Assembly (NCBI GenBank): GCA_004321715.1
Contig: SGYN01000004.1
Span: 1-64,000 of the forward strand
From: a bacterium
GTDB lineage: Bacteria > Fidelibacterota > Marinisomatia > Marinisomatales > TCS55
Reading direction: 5' to 3'
DNA length: 64,000 bases
Shown here: positions 9,406 to 19,825 of the stretch, one piece after another
Layout: each line of letters begins with the position of its first letter
How positions within the stretch are numbered: position 1 is the first letter of the stretch
Translations under genes and position numbers: made by a program
The notes under the pieces: generated by a model
Seen by the model: the letters and a program-made list of their open reading frames with translations, nothing else
Databases searched by the model: none
Told to the model about the DNA's origin: nothing

Positions 9406-11595
9406 ATGAATAATATGCGATTAGCTTTCTTGCTAATAGTTGGATTATTGTTTCCAAATCTGCTTGCATCACAAGATCATTGGGAAACGGCAATATTTGC
9501 AGATAATAGCTGGAATTATATCATTCCTTCACAACAGCCTTCATCCAATTGGACTACGGTAACGTTTGATGATTCGGACTGGTTGGTTGGTCCCGGCGGA
9601 TTTGGTTATGGTGATAATGATGATGGAACTACCGTTGATAATGGTACTATATCCGTTTTTATGCGCCGCGCCTTTACAATTACAGAATTAACCAAATTAA
9701 ATACAGCAATTCTACACGCAGATTATGATGACGGGTTTGTTGCATATTTGAATGGGGTAGAAGTCTTTCGATCTTTTAATCTTGCAGAGGAAGAGGATAC
9801 CGTTCCATACGATGCGACAACAAATATTGATCACGAGGCACAACTCTATACTGGACTGGTTCCAGAAGCATACGTATTAGATTCCATTGATATTGCTGAA
9901 TTATTATTGGTTGGTGATAATATTCTGGCAATACAGGTGCATAATGTTGGAGAAACATCATCGGATATGTCCAGCAACTTTTTCTTCACATTTGGAATTA
10001 CCGATCAGTCTAGTTTTTATGAAGATCCTCCGGAATGGTTTCAGCCTCCTGTTACATTTGATGAATCGAATCTTCCTATATTAATTATTAATACCTTTGG
10101 AGAACAAATAGTAGATGATCCACGAATCCCTGCTCATTTAGGAATTATTGATAATAATAACGGAATCAATCATATTAATGATCCCTTTACCGATTATGAT
10201 GGCGCCATTACGATTGAATTACGAGGAAATTCTTCCCAAGGACAACCAAAAAAACCCTATCGCTTTGAAACCGTAGATTCCTTTGGAGAAAATAATAACG
10301 TTTCCTTACTGGGAATGCCGGAAGAAAATGATTGGGTATTATACGCACCATGGTCAGACAAAACCTTGATACGAAATGTGTTAACCTATCAGTTATCCAA
10401 TGAAATGGGTTGGTATGCTTCCCGAAGTAAATATTGCGAATTATATCTTAACGGGGATTACAAGGGAATTTATGTATTAATGGAAAAAATTAAACGAGAT
10501 CAGGATCGTGTCGATATATCGAAACTAGACCCGGATGAAATAGAAGGAGATGATTTAACCGGTGGCTATATCCTTAAATTTGACTGGATATGGACGGGAG
10601 ATAATCTGGGATGGTTTGAGAGTGATGAGGGCAGTTTGTATAATTATCACTACCCCAAGCCCGATGAAATTGCATCGGAACAAGTAGATTATATTCATCA
10701 GTATATACATGATTTTGAATCGATGATGGAAAGCGCTAGTTACAATGATCCATCTACAGGATACCCCGCTTGGCTTAATGTCGATTCATTTGTGGATTAT
10801 ATTATGTTGCAAGAGCTATCCAAAAATGTGGATGCGTATCGATTAAGTACCTATATATACAAAGATAAGAATAGCGATGACAGTCTGTTATATGCAGGAC
10901 CTATATGGGATATTAATCATGGCTTTGGGAATTGCGATTATGGCTATACTTGGTTAACGAATAATTGGTTGCTTGGATATCAAGCAACGGATGACCCCAT
11001 TGCCTTTTGGTGGCATAAATTATGGAATGATGATGGATTTGCAGCTGCATTTTCTGAGCGATATACAGAACTTCGATCCACCACATTATCATTAAACAAT
11101 ATCTATAGTATTATTGATAGTGTTGCCAATTACTTGGGACCGTCTATTGATCGAAATTTTACCCGCTGGCCCACGCTAGGAACGTATGTATGGCCGAATT
11201 ATTACGTATTTGATACGTACGAAGAAGAAATTGAATATTTAAAATCATGGACTGCTGATAGACTACAATGGATGGATCAAGAGATGTTATCTATGGCAGA
11301 TGTATCATTTGTACCCAAAGAGTATCGACTATATGATGCCTATCCCAATCCATTTAACCCCACAACTATATTGCGGTATGATTTACCACAGAATAGTATG
11401 GTAACTATTACGATATACGATATGCTGGGTAGAGCAATCAATACTATAGTGAATGAAGTGCAAGACGCAGGAAATCAATCTATTATTTGGGATGGTACAA
11501 GTACCAATGGTTCCGCTGTCGCAGCAGGAATATATTTGTATCAGATGCAAACAAACCAATACACACAAACAAAAAAAGTCATCTTATTAAAGTAA
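9406..11595 (+). CDS. Secreted CotH-kinase-family protein with sorting domain
   Basis: A signal peptide (ends near LLAS) is followed by a jelly-roll-like N-terminal domain (residues 22-190, with YLNGVEVFRS). A CotH domain spans about 225-610: the IELRGNSSQ motif, KKPYRFE, LYLNGDYKGIYVLMEKIKRD, and late acidic residues in the GPIWDINHGFG segment. CotH proteins are atypical secreted kinases, known in spore coats and in the extracellular proteins of many bacteria. The target here is unknown. The sorting domain starts near residue 643 (AYPNPFNPTT). The gene follows the ASST/lamin-tail gene after 25 bp. Lamin-tail and CotH domains often occur together in secreted proteins, which supports a joint surface role. 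No Shine-Dalgarno is evident. Confidence 0.82.
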   Translation: MNNMRLAFLLIVGLLFPNLLASQDHWETAIFADNSWNYIIPSQQPSSNWTTVTFDDSDWLVGPGGFGYGDNDDGTTVDNGTISVFMRRAFTITELTKLNTAILHADYDDGFVAYLNGVEVFRSFNLAEEEDTVPYDATTNIDHEAQLYTGLVPEAYVLDSIDIAELLLVGDNILAIQVHNVGETSSDMSSNFFFTFGITDQSSFYEDPPEWFQPPVTFDESNLPILIINTFGEQIVDDPRIPAHLGIIDNNNGINHINDPFTDYDGAITIELRGNSSQGQPKKPYRFETVDSFGENNNVSLLGMPEENDWVLYAPWSDKTLIRNVLTYQLSNEMGWYASRSKYCELYLNGDYKGIYVLMEKIKRDQDRVDISKLDPDEIEGDDLTGGYILKFDWIWTGDNLGWFESDEGSLYNYHYPKPDEIASEQVDYIHQYIHDFESMMESASYNDPSTGYPAWLNVDSFVDYIMLQELSKNVDAYRLSTYIYKDKNSDDSLLYAGPIWDINHGFGNCDYGYTWLTNNWLLGYQATDDPIAFWWHKLWNDDGFAAAFSERYTELRSTTLSLNNIYSIIDSVANYLGPSIDRNFTRWPTLGTYVWPNYYVFDTYEEEIEYLKSWTADRLQWMDQEMLSMADVSFVPKEYRLYDAYPNPFNPTTILRYDLPQNSMVTITIYDMLGRAINTIVNEVQDAGNQSIIWDGTSTNGSAVAAGIYLYQMQTNQYTQTKKVILLK

Positions 11596-11744
11596 AAATT
11601 TTGTGATTTATTTAACATAATTATGATTTAGTAATATGTTAATTAGATAATTAATCTTTTTTTAAATATATTCTTTTAAGAATTATTCAATTCAATACAA
11701 TTTATAATAAATAATTTCATTTATTGATCAAGGAGGAGGAATCA
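11596..11744. other. AT-rich intergenic region, probable promoter region of the next gene
   Basis: About 150 bp of very AT-rich DNA separates the CotH gene from the next gene. A TATAAT at 11703-11708 could be a -10 element, but no convincing -35 is present at the usual distance. No hairpin followed by a T-run was seen. Confidence 0.3.
11730..11739 (+). promoter_or_regulatory. Strong Shine-Dalgarno that decides the start at 11745
   Basis: AAGGAGGAGG lies five bases before the ATG at 11745. The track's TTG start at 11724 would place this site inside the coding region, so the ATG is preferred. Several neighbouring genes lack any Shine-Dalgarno, so this one stands out. Confidence 0.8.
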
Positions 11745-13268
11745 ATGAATTCTAGAAATCTATTAATTTTGACAATCGTCATTGCTTTTAATTTTATTTC
11801 TGCACAATTCTTAAGTATACAAGGTGTATTGCGTAATGAAGATGGATCCACAGTGGAAGACGGAGTAAAAAGTTTCCGTTTTACCGTTTATGACGCAGAA
11901 AGCGGAGGCAATGAAGTCTGGCAGGAAATAAAAGATCAAATGCAGATAACCAATGGTGTTTATACGCATACACTGGGCTCCATAGAAGATTTTTCAGATG
12001 CAGACCCCGCTTTTGATTATAGCCAAGAGTACTGGTTAGCAATTAAAATAGATAATGGGCCGGAATTAACTCCGCGAACCAAACTAACCATGACTCCAAC
12101 ATCGAATTCAGTTGTTGCTGGAACAAATAATGTCTTTCCTTCAGATGGAAACGTTGGTGTTGGAACAACGAGTCCTGGAAAAAAGTTGGATGTGCGAGGA
12201 TCTGCGGCTGTTGAATCATTATATTTTTCGGGAGATGATAACAATGGTAGTGCTGATATTCAGTTTAAAGCTTCTCAATATGGTGATGGCATCTATATGG
12301 GAGGCGGAGGAGAAACGGTCATTGCTAGTGGTGAGTTTGCTGATATTTATCGTACCTACGATAGTGATCCGGAAACAGAAAATTTGATTTTAGGCTCTGA
12401 TAAAGGTATGGTCTTTTTTGTTAGCGATAATGATTATGCAAATAAAATTAATGCGTTATCAATTTCCGACCTTGGTCTTACATCTATTAATAATGGTCTA
12501 AGGACACAATATACAAATAAATTTTCAGCGTATAAATCCAATGAAACTTCTACATGGAATTGGATGGAACCTAGTGGTAGTGGCGATTGGATGAGAACCT
12601 GGATGGCTCCAAGTGGATGGGCCATTAAAGATAATGGTGGAGACAATAGAATAATTATAAAAGATAATGGTAATGTAGGTATTGGAGCTGATACCACTCC
12701 AGATGCAAAGCTTGATGTACAGGGAGATTTACAAGTTGATGGTTTTATAAAAAATGCAGATGGTGAAAACCAATGGAGATTAGTAAAAATAGAAGAATTT
12801 AATGATGCTAGTCATGGATGGACTCATAATGGAACAAATGCAAATGCCATGACGACATGTAATAGTAATCAAATTTTCGGTGGGTACAATCAAATTTCAG
12901 GTTCCGGTGAAAGAATGAACTATACCTGGACGCCTCCTAGTGGAACATCACATGTCAAAGTAGTGATGGATATATATGCCATTGATAGTTGGGATGCTGA
13001 ATGGATGTGGCTTGAACTTTACAATAATATTAAGGGAGCAGTTGGCGTATTTTCCCAACAGCATGCTCATGATTGGGCAGCTAGTTACTCGGGATTGCAA
13101 AACAGTGCTTGCGGATCAGCTAGCTACAATGATCGTGTATACCGTGCGGAAGTTTCTGCTCGCTATGATGGCTCTGGAGCCATGAAACTCGTTGTTTCTA
13201 ATAATCTCGGTGGTGACCCTACTGATGAGTCGATTGGTATCGATAACGTAGAAATTTGGGTGCGATAA
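11745..13268 (+). CDS. Secreted protein with phage tail-fibre-like repeats and a C-terminal jelly-roll-like domain
   Basis: The start is moved from the track's TTG to the ATG behind a strong ribosome site, giving 507 residues with signal peptide NSRNLLILTIVIAFNFISA. Residues about 20-110 look like the beta-sandwich often found before tail-fibre-like stalks (IQGVLRNEDG and WLAIKI). Two copies of the trimeric-fibre signature follow: NVGVGTTSPGKKLDVRG near 140 and NVGIGADTTPDAKLDVQG near 310. The last 170 residues are aromatic-rich (WTWTPPSG-like and EWMWLELYN segments) and end in a predicted beta strand (IDNVEIWVR); they look like a binding jelly roll, but I do not recognise the family. There is no sorting domain. 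The gene sits inside a run of T9SS cargo and may be a trimeric surface fibre. Confidence 0.6.
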   Translation: MNSRNLLILTIVIAFNFISAQFLSIQGVLRNEDGSTVEDGVKSFRFTVYDAESGGNEVWQEIKDQMQITNGVYTHTLGSIEDFSDADPAFDYSQEYWLAIKIDNGPELTPRTKLTMTPTSNSVVAGTNNVFPSDGNVGVGTTSPGKKLDVRGSAAVESLYFSGDDNNGSADIQFKASQYGDGIYMGGGGETVIASGEFADIYRTYDSDPETENLILGSDKGMVFFVSDNDYANKINALSISDLGLTSINNGLRTQYTNKFSAYKSNETSTWNWMEPSGSGDWMRTWMAPSGWAIKDNGGDNRIIIKDNGNVGIGADTTPDAKLDVQGDLQVDGFIKNADGENQWRLVKIEEFNDASHGWTHNGTNANAMTTCNSNQIFGGYNQISGSGERMNYTWTPPSGTSHVKVVMDIYAIDSWDAEWMWLELYNNIKGAVGVFSQQHAHDWAASYSGLQNSACGSASYNDRVYRAEVSARYDGSGAMKLVVSNNLGGDPTDESIGIDNVEIWVR

Positions 13269-13291
13269 GCATGATAAAGAGGAATTCATCT

Positions 13292-16200
13292 ATGAAAATC
13301 CTATTTATATCTCTGACTCTTTGTGTTCTGCAGCCTATTGTTGCTCAGAATTATACCTCGCAGCATGTAATTCTTTATGGGGCGCATTCCCAAGTGCAAG
13401 AAGACAACCTTAGTGCAGGTGCATTGGGCTTTCATGGTACCAATTCGGTTATAATAGGTCAACCAGTTGTTGGTCAAATGTCTTCACCCAATGGGACGGC
13501 TACGCCTTATGTTACCGATTTAGGATTTTGGTCTTTCATGTTACAACAACCTGCCGAACCAGTATTGACTGCCGGTTATGAAATTTTTCCAAATAGAATC
13601 CGTTTGGATTGGGTATACGATAAGAATCAACCTCCACCAATGGAGGATTTTACAGTAAAGAGGGGTAGTAGCGTGATTGCTAGCACAATTCCGCTGGATT
13701 CCACGGGATACATGGATGATGACGATGCGCTAAATGTAGGAACGGAATATACGTACACGTTGATTGCTGAAAATTCATTTGGTGATGCCCCAGATATGCA
13801 AGTAACAGGAAAAACATCTACCAATGGTACTATGTATGGTCGGATCACAACTACCGCTGGTTCTCCAGTGAGAAATGCAGAAATAAAAGCAGAACCTAAC
13901 TGGGGGAATTCGTTATTCTTTGATGGGACAGATGATTATGTTGCTCTACCAGATAATAACGTATTCGAGTTTGGAGCAGCTGTGCTTCCCAATACGACCG
14001 TGGAACTATGGATTCGTCCTAGCGCTTCAAAAGAACAATGTATTATCAGCAAAGGGCCAAACTCTACCCGTTTGGGACTGTTTCTTAATACGAATAATAA
14101 ATTATATTTGAAAATAGGTTCGGTAAATATTTTTGAATCTACAAATGACATACCTATCAACGACTGGACGCACGTTGCGCTACGGAAGGAAACCACTGAT
14201 GATGGTGCTGGAAATGAAACCGTATCTCTTCAGTTATTTGTTAATGGAATGTTGCAAAACGTTTCAAATGCTGAATCGGATTCTTCCGTTACCATAACCA
14301 ACGTTTCTGAATCATCTAATGCGCTCCGGTTAGGAGAAGGAAACGATTCATACTTTCGTGGATATATGGATGAGTTACGAGTATGGAACGTCGCACGATC
14401 TCAAGCGGAAATATCTCGTAGCTATGATCGTTATGAATATTACCGGACAGAAGGTGCAATTAATCATGTAGACGCCAACGACAGCCCTACGATGGTAAGC
14501 TTATTGCAAATGAATGGAGGATCCGGAACGGTTGCAATCAATTCTGTTAATCAGGCCTTAAATGGCACCCTGCATGAGGGGGTAGCCTGGAGTACAACCA
14601 TAGCGCCTGCATACGCATCAGGGGATACTGATGAGGATGGCTTTTATGAAATTAACAATGTGAATTATACAGGAGTTTCAGTATTTACTCTTACTCCTAC
14701 AAAACCAGCTCATGAATTTGATCCTCCATATCTGCAAACTGCCTTGGGCGGATCTAGTCCTGTGGTGCAAACAAACCAAAATTTTGTTGTAACGAATATG
14801 ATATCCATCACGGGATATGTTCGATTTGCTAATGATTGTCCAGTAGAAAATGTGATGATACATGAAAATGGACAATTCAAAGGTGTCTTAACTAATGATG
14901 AAGGATTTTATCGCGTAGAAGTAGAACCCGGTGCAGATATGCATATTCGTCCTGTATTGGATTCAAGAGATTCATCGGATTTTAACCCCCAATCAGCAGA
15001 GTATGCTAATGTAGTAATACCCAAAACGAAACATTTCACAGATTTAACCATGCGACAGTTAGATATTTGGGCTGTCGGTGGTACCGATTCGGCATCCCTT
15101 GGTCCAAATGGGATGGTGTCCATTCGAGTACAATGTGGATCATGTTATGATGAAACTGAGCTAGTAAATCCTGCTGGATACGTTGATTTTGATTTACCTC
15201 CACACAATTACGAAATAAGTGTCGTAATTAATCCGAATGGTGTAACAGGAGTTCCGTATCTGACTGATGATGGTGTAGGCATTGGAGATTGGGCTCTCAA
15301 CAATGGTAGAACGCTCAACACCCAAGATTCCTATGACGCAGAAGCTGAATCTTGGTTAGGAGAACAAGATGAATCCTTTAAAGGGAACGATTCGTTATTA
15401 TTCATGTATCGTTCTCCAGTGAATACGGCGATTCGACCTTATTCAATAACAGGTAGTAAAGCATCCGGAGCAAGTGTATTATTGGGTGATTATCAGCAAA
15501 ACACACCTGATTCTGTTGAACTAAAATTATTTGAAAAATATTACAGTTCCGGTGTTGGAAACACAGAAACACCCGTTGATACTGGTTATTTCATAATATT
15601 TGACCGGATTAGCGATCGTTGGACTCAGGACTCCGATACTGTAAGAATTAATTTTGGTTCAAATAGTACTATTTCTAATCCATACAAATATTATTTACTA
15701 CCAGGTCAACCCAATATAACGGGTGATTTTTTAAAAACAATCACAGTAGTAGGATCCGATACTTCAGGTATCCGTATTGATACCGAGTTGGAAGAAGGGG
15801 TGGTGTTAGGTCATAAACCACAAATGATGGATTTCACTACGGTTGCGCCTGAGCTTCCCTATGTTATTCTTCGTCGACCCCCTGGAGATGGAAGTTCTGC
15901 ATCATATTCTAGTGTACAATCTCATTGCACGGAGATTGAGATGTTTAACAGTAATAATTCCAGTCTTGGTAATGAAACGAATGCTTTTTTGGGTATTGGA
16001 GTGAGCACTACCCTTGGTCTTGGAGTAGCGACAACTCTTGAAGTAAATACACAATTTGATGTAACTGCTAGTTTTTCATCTAGTCAATCCATGACAAGTA
16101 CTTATACCAATGAAGTTTGTATTGAAACGGAATCCGTATTTGAGACAGCAACCAGTGGGGATGAAGGATATATTGGAAGGGATGGGGATTTGTTTATTGG

Positions 16201-19200
16201 TGGAGCGCTGAACTTGCTTTACGGTGAAACAAAGATTTTGGAAAATATATCGAACCCCGATCAGGATGATGCTGATTTAACAGATGATTTTATGTATGCA
16301 CTCCGTAGCGAAATTGTCTTTGTACCGGATGGGTTTGCTACAGATTTTATATTTACCCGAGGATACATAGAAGACTCCCATATTCCTGAATTAGAGGATT
16401 TAGCGCAAACTGATTCAACAAAACAACAAGATATTGATGCCTGGGAGCGGGTGTTAGCGTATGAAGATTCGTTGCGCTGGGTAACCGATGATACAGTAAA
16501 CTATACCTTTGTAGGTGGTGCTGGTTCAGCGTCCTATAGTAAAAGTACATCAGTGACAGCATCCAATCGTGTCGATTTTGAGGTAGAGATAAATAATGAA
16601 TTTGCCACATCAATTGGTTTTGATGTGAATGAGCAGGCGGGATTAAGTAATACCACTGGATATTCCTTTGGAATGTCCTATGGAAGTGGTTCTCAATCCA
16701 CCACATCAAATACGAATACTTCTTCATTTACTTTATCCGATGATGATGTAGGGGATGATTATACTGTTAGTGTAGGAAATGACCCGGTGTACGGTACTCC
16801 TGTATTCAATGTGATTGCAGGGCATTCCAGCTGTCCCTATGAAGAATGGCATAATGAAGATGGTGAGGTAGTTACAGAACCAATGGATGTACCTACAATG
16901 ACATGGAGATCTCCTGGAAATATTATCGAAAATGTATTACCAGATAATTATGCTGAATTAAATCTAGAAGTACAAAATCAATACGATGAAGCACGAGAAT
17001 ACCATTTGGCATTAGTGAGTTCATCGAATATTCGTGGAGCCATTGTCACAATAAATGGAGCATATCATGATGAAAACAATCCCATTATTTATACCTTGGA
17101 TGGATTAGAAGTAGATACTGTACAGATTGTCGTAGAACAAGGTGGCGGTGATTATTATGAATATGAAAATTTAACTGTCCGCTTTGCATCGGCATGTGAA
17201 ATTGGTGGAAGTGCTTCGTTTACAGAAAATTTTTCGGTGAGTTATGCTAGACCATGTACCGAAGCGGAATTCTATAATTTAGGTAATGATTGGGTGATGA
17301 ATACGATAACAGGTGATACGACGTATATTACAGTAAATGAATATGATTTAAACCAAACACATTTTGATTCATTGGAATTGCAATACCGTCCACTTGGAGC
17401 AGATGTTTGGTATAAAATAAATGAAGCAACGCTTATTGCAGATTCGCTACGTGCCGATGGATCGGTAGCGACCAGCATGCAATGGATCGTAGAAAATTTA
17501 CAAACAGATGGTGTGTATGATTTACGATTACGGTCGGTTTGTTTGGGTGGGTTGCTTACCAATGAGCTTCCCCATTTAAGAGGTACAATTGATCGTGAAG
17601 TCCCCACAGTTCTTGGTGCACCAGAGCCGGTTGATAACGTATTAAATATTATTGATGAGATTGCATTGAATTTTACGGAGGACATTAGTGCTCCTTCCGT
17701 CGTGCAAAGCGATGTTACCTTAGTAGGAGCTGGATTGGATATTACGGATATCACGGTAACTGTTTCTGAAAACCGTTTGGTAGTTGAACCCAATATTCCT
17801 AATTCATTTATAGAAAATAAATACCTAACAGCAACGTTATCCGGATATGACGATTTTTATGGAAATCCTGGAGATACTATTTCATGGACATTCCTGGTAA
17901 ATCGTAATCCGCTATCCTGGAATACGAATGCAGTGGAAGAGGTAACATTTATCGGTGACGATAATAGTTTTGTGGTACCATTAAATAATATTGGTTCCTC
18001 AGCAAAACAATTTGAAATCGTGGATGTAGACCCAACATTAATTACGGTAGATCCGTTGGTAGGTGAAATTAATCCTGGTGGAAGTTTTAATATTAATTTT
18101 TCTATCAATAATAATTTAAACGTAGGAGAATTTGATAACACCATTAAAGCAGAAACAGCTGATGGGGATGAATTCTTAGCCATTGATGTAATATCCATGT
18201 GCCATTATCCTGATTGGGAGTTTGATGTAAATGATTATTTATACACAATGAATGTGGTGGCGGAGGTCAAAGTAAAAGGAACCTTATCCGAAGATGTGTA
18301 TGATCGTCTGGGTGCTTTTATTAATGGTGAACCTCGCGGTTTTTCTCATGTACAAAAAGTAGAGACCAGCGATTCAACGCATGCATACCTAGCGTTTGTT
18401 ACGGTGTATAGTAATTTTGAAGATGAACAAGTCTCTTTTCATGTATGGGATCGAACGGGCTGTGTAGAATACTGGAATGTGGGTGATGCGCTAACATTTG
18501 GAGATAATGACCTATATGGCTCTGTAGAAACTCCATTAGAATTAAATGCTACGGGAGAAATATCTCAGGATATAGCTTATCCTGATGGGTATAATTGGTT
18601 CTCTATTAATGTAGACCAACAAGGTGATGTAACTCTAGATGATATCTTTGCCAATATGGAATTTGAAGCAGGGGATCGCGTTATAGGTCAAGATGAGTTC
18701 GCAACGTATTCTGCTGATAATCAAACGTGGGAGGGAAGTCTTACCGAGATTGATTATCGTCAAAACTATGTGAGTGATTTCTCTAGTTCAGATCTGTTGA
18801 ATTATATTGGTTTTGAAATATGGCCCGATACAGTAACGATATCTCTAGATGCTGGATGGAATTGGGTTGGATACTTACCTAACCGTAATATGGAGGTAAA
18901 TACAGCTCTGGCATTATTAACACCTGCTGCTGGAGACGTTGTTAAAGGTCAGGTAGGGTTTGCACAGTATGCTGGCTCCGATGTGGGTTGGGTTGGAAAC
19001 TTAACGAGGATGTTTCCTGGCGAGGGATACAAATTTAAATTAGCAAGTGCTGATGAATTTAATTATCCAAATCCTGAAGGGGGTCGTTCATTAGGTAATA
19101 GTTCCATTGAAGATGAAAATGAAATTAATATAGATACTACTCTAACTGCACCCTGGCAACTAGATAACCCATATCACTTCGAGTATTCAATGAATATTAT

Positions 19201-19810
19201 TGCGCTGGTGGAAAGCGATACATTTGGAATCAATGATCCCTTTGATATGGTAGCTGCATTGGTAGATGGTCAAGTTCGTGGTACCGCACGTCCGATATAT
19301 ATTCCTCAGTTAGATGCCTATCGAATATTTTTAACTGTGTATAGCAATGAATTTAATGGCGAAAGTATTGAGTTTCGCATATGGGATAATGATGAAGAAA
19401 AAATATATAAAGGAGCTGAGCTGATATCATTCGTCAGTGATGAAATATTAGGATCGGTCGATCAGCCTTTAACGATAGAGCAATCTACATTAGGTATCTA
19501 TGATAATGATTTTATTCCTGATGAATTCATGCTGAGTCAAAATTATCCAAACCCATTTAACCCGATTACTAAAATCGGTATTGGGATTCCAGAGTATGCA
19601 GATGTTCAGGTGGTTATTTATGATATTTTAGGACGTGAAGTAAAAACCTTATTCCAAGGGTATTTAAACCCAGGATATCAATATGCAGTTTGGAATGGAA
19701 CAACGAGCACGGGCCAAGCAGTAGGATCCGGAGTATATTTTGTTGTCATGGAAGGAAAAGGTGAATCCAGAACATTCCGTGATGTCAAAAAGATGATGCT
19801 ATTAAAATAA
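13292..19810 (+). CDS. 2172-residue multidomain T9SS-secreted surface protein
   Basis: The preferred start is the ATG at 13292, which has AAAGAGG upstream and the signal peptide MKILFISLTLCVLQPIVAQ. The track's TTG at 13256 overlaps the previous gene. Domains in order: FN3-like about 95-185; a carboxypeptidase-regulatory-like strand set; LamG about 206-380 (SLFFDGTDDYVALP and MDELRVWNVARS); a second regulatory-like domain near 510; a Ser/Thr-rich beta region about 875-1190 ending in YGTPVFNVIAGHSSCPYE; Ig-like domains about 1430-1630; two copies of a domain with the core AFINGEPRG or ALVDGQVRG near 1640 and 1955; and the sorting domain from about 2080 (NYPNPFNPITK). The function is unknown; a large adhesion or matrix protein is the likely class. 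It follows the previous gene after 23 bp and precedes a small protein that shares one of its domains. Confidence 0.78.
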   Translation: MKILFISLTLCVLQPIVAQNYTSQHVILYGAHSQVQEDNLSAGALGFHGTNSVIIGQPVVGQMSSPNGTATPYVTDLGFWSFMLQQPAEPVLTAGYEIFPNRIRLDWVYDKNQPPPMEDFTVKRGSSVIASTIPLDSTGYMDDDDALNVGTEYTYTLIAENSFGDAPDMQVTGKTSTNGTMYGRITTTAGSPVRNAEIKAEPNWGNSLFFDGTDDYVALPDNNVFEFGAAVLPNTTVELWIRPSASKEQCIISKGPNSTRLGLFLNTNNKLYLKIGSVNIFESTNDIPINDWTHVALRKETTDDGAGNETVSLQLFVNGMLQNVSNAESDSSVTITNVSESSNALRLGEGNDSYFRGYMDELRVWNVARSQAEISRSYDRYEYYRTEGAINHVDANDSPTMVSLLQMNGGSGTVAINSVNQALNGTLHEGVAWSTTIAPAYASGDTDEDGFYEINNVNYTGVSVFTLTPTKPAHEFDPPYLQTALGGSSPVVQTNQNFVVTNMISITGYVRFANDCPVENVMIHENGQFKGVLTNDEGFYRVEVEPGADMHIRPVLDSRDSSDFNPQSAEYANVVIPKTKHFTDLTMRQLDIWAVGGTDSASLGPNGMVSIRVQCGSCYDETELVNPAGYVDFDLPPHNYEISVVINPNGVTGVPYLTDDGVGIGDWALNNGRTLNTQDSYDAEAESWLGEQDESFKGNDSLLFMYRSPVNTAIRPYSITGSKASGASVLLGDYQQNTPDSVELKLFEKYYSSGVGNTETPVDTGYFIIFDRISDRWTQDSDTVRINFGSNSTISNPYKYYLLPGQPNITGDFLKTITVVGSDTSGIRIDTELEEGVVLGHKPQMMDFTTVAPELPYVILRRPPGDGSSASYSSVQSHCTEIEMFNSNNSSLGNETNAFLGIGVSTTLGLGVATTLEVNTQFDVTASFSSSQSMTSTYTNEVCIETESVFETATSGDEGYIGRDGDLFIGGALNLLYGETKILENISNPDQDDADLTDDFMYALRSEIVFVPDGFATDFIFTRGYIEDSHIPELEDLAQTDSTKQQDIDAWERVLAYEDSLRWVTDDTVNYTFVGGAGSASYSKSTSVTASNRVDFEVEINNEFATSIGFDVNEQAGLSNTTGYSFGMSYGSGSQSTTSNTNTSSFTLSDDDVGDDYTVSVGNDPVYGTPVFNVIAGHSSCPYEEWHNEDGEVVTEPMDVPTMTWRSPGNIIENVLPDNYAELNLEVQNQYDEAREYHLALVSSSNIRGAIVTINGAYHDENNPIIYTLDGLEVDTVQIVVEQGGGDYYEYENLTVRFASACEIGGSASFTENFSVSYARPCTEAEFYNLGNDWVMNTITGDTTYITVNEYDLNQTHFDSLELQYRPLGADVWYKINEATLIADSLRADGSVATSMQWIVENLQTDGVYDLRLRSVCLGGLLTNELPHLRGTIDREVPTVLGAPEPVDNVLNIIDEIALNFTEDISAPSVVQSDVTLVGAGLDITDITVTVSENRLVVEPNIPNSFIENKYLTATLSGYDDFYGNPGDTISWTFLVNRNPLSWNTNAVEEVTFIGDDNSFVVPLNNIGSSAKQFEIVDVDPTLITVDPLVGEINPGGSFNINFSINNNLNVGEFDNTIKAETADGDEFLAIDVISMCHYPDWEFDVNDYLYTMNVVAEVKVKGTLSEDVYDRLGAFINGEPRGFSHVQKVETSDSTHAYLAFVTVYSNFEDEQVSFHVWDRTGCVEYWNVGDALTFGDNDLYGSVETPLELNATGEISQDIAYPDGYNWFSINVDQQGDVTLDDIFANMEFEAGDRVIGQDEFATYSADNQTWEGSLTEIDYRQNYVSDFSSSDLLNYIGFEIWPDTVTISLDAGWNWVGYLPNRNMEVNTALALLTPAAGDVVKGQVGFAQYAGSDVGWVGNLTRMFPGEGYKFKLASADEFNYPNPEGGRSLGNSSIEDENEINIDTTLTAPWQLDNPYHFEYSMNIIALVESDTFGINDPFDMVAALVDGQVRGTARPIYIPQLDAYRIFLTVYSNEFNGESIEFRIWDNDEEKIYKGAELISFVSDEILGSVDQPLTIEQSTLGIYDNDFIPDEFMLSQNYPNPFNPITKIGIGIPEYADVQVVIYDILGREVKTLFQGYLNPGYQYAVWNGTTSTGQAVGSGVYFVVMEGKGESRTFRDVKKMMLLK

Positions 19811-19825
19811 CGCAATACTTTTAAG

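Noticed and set aside
11724-11744. Track start (TTG 11724) for the tail-fibre-like gene
   Set aside because: It would place the strong Shine-Dalgarno inside the coding sequence and spoil the signal peptide.
11745-13268. Tail-fibre-like gene as evidence of a prophage
   Set aside because: It has a signal peptide, sits among surface-protein genes, and no capsid, terminase or integrase gene is present.
17272-17793. 173-residue minus-strand ORF
   Set aside because: It is antisense to a well-formed multidomain gene and shows no signal, motif or ribosome site; it is a shadow.
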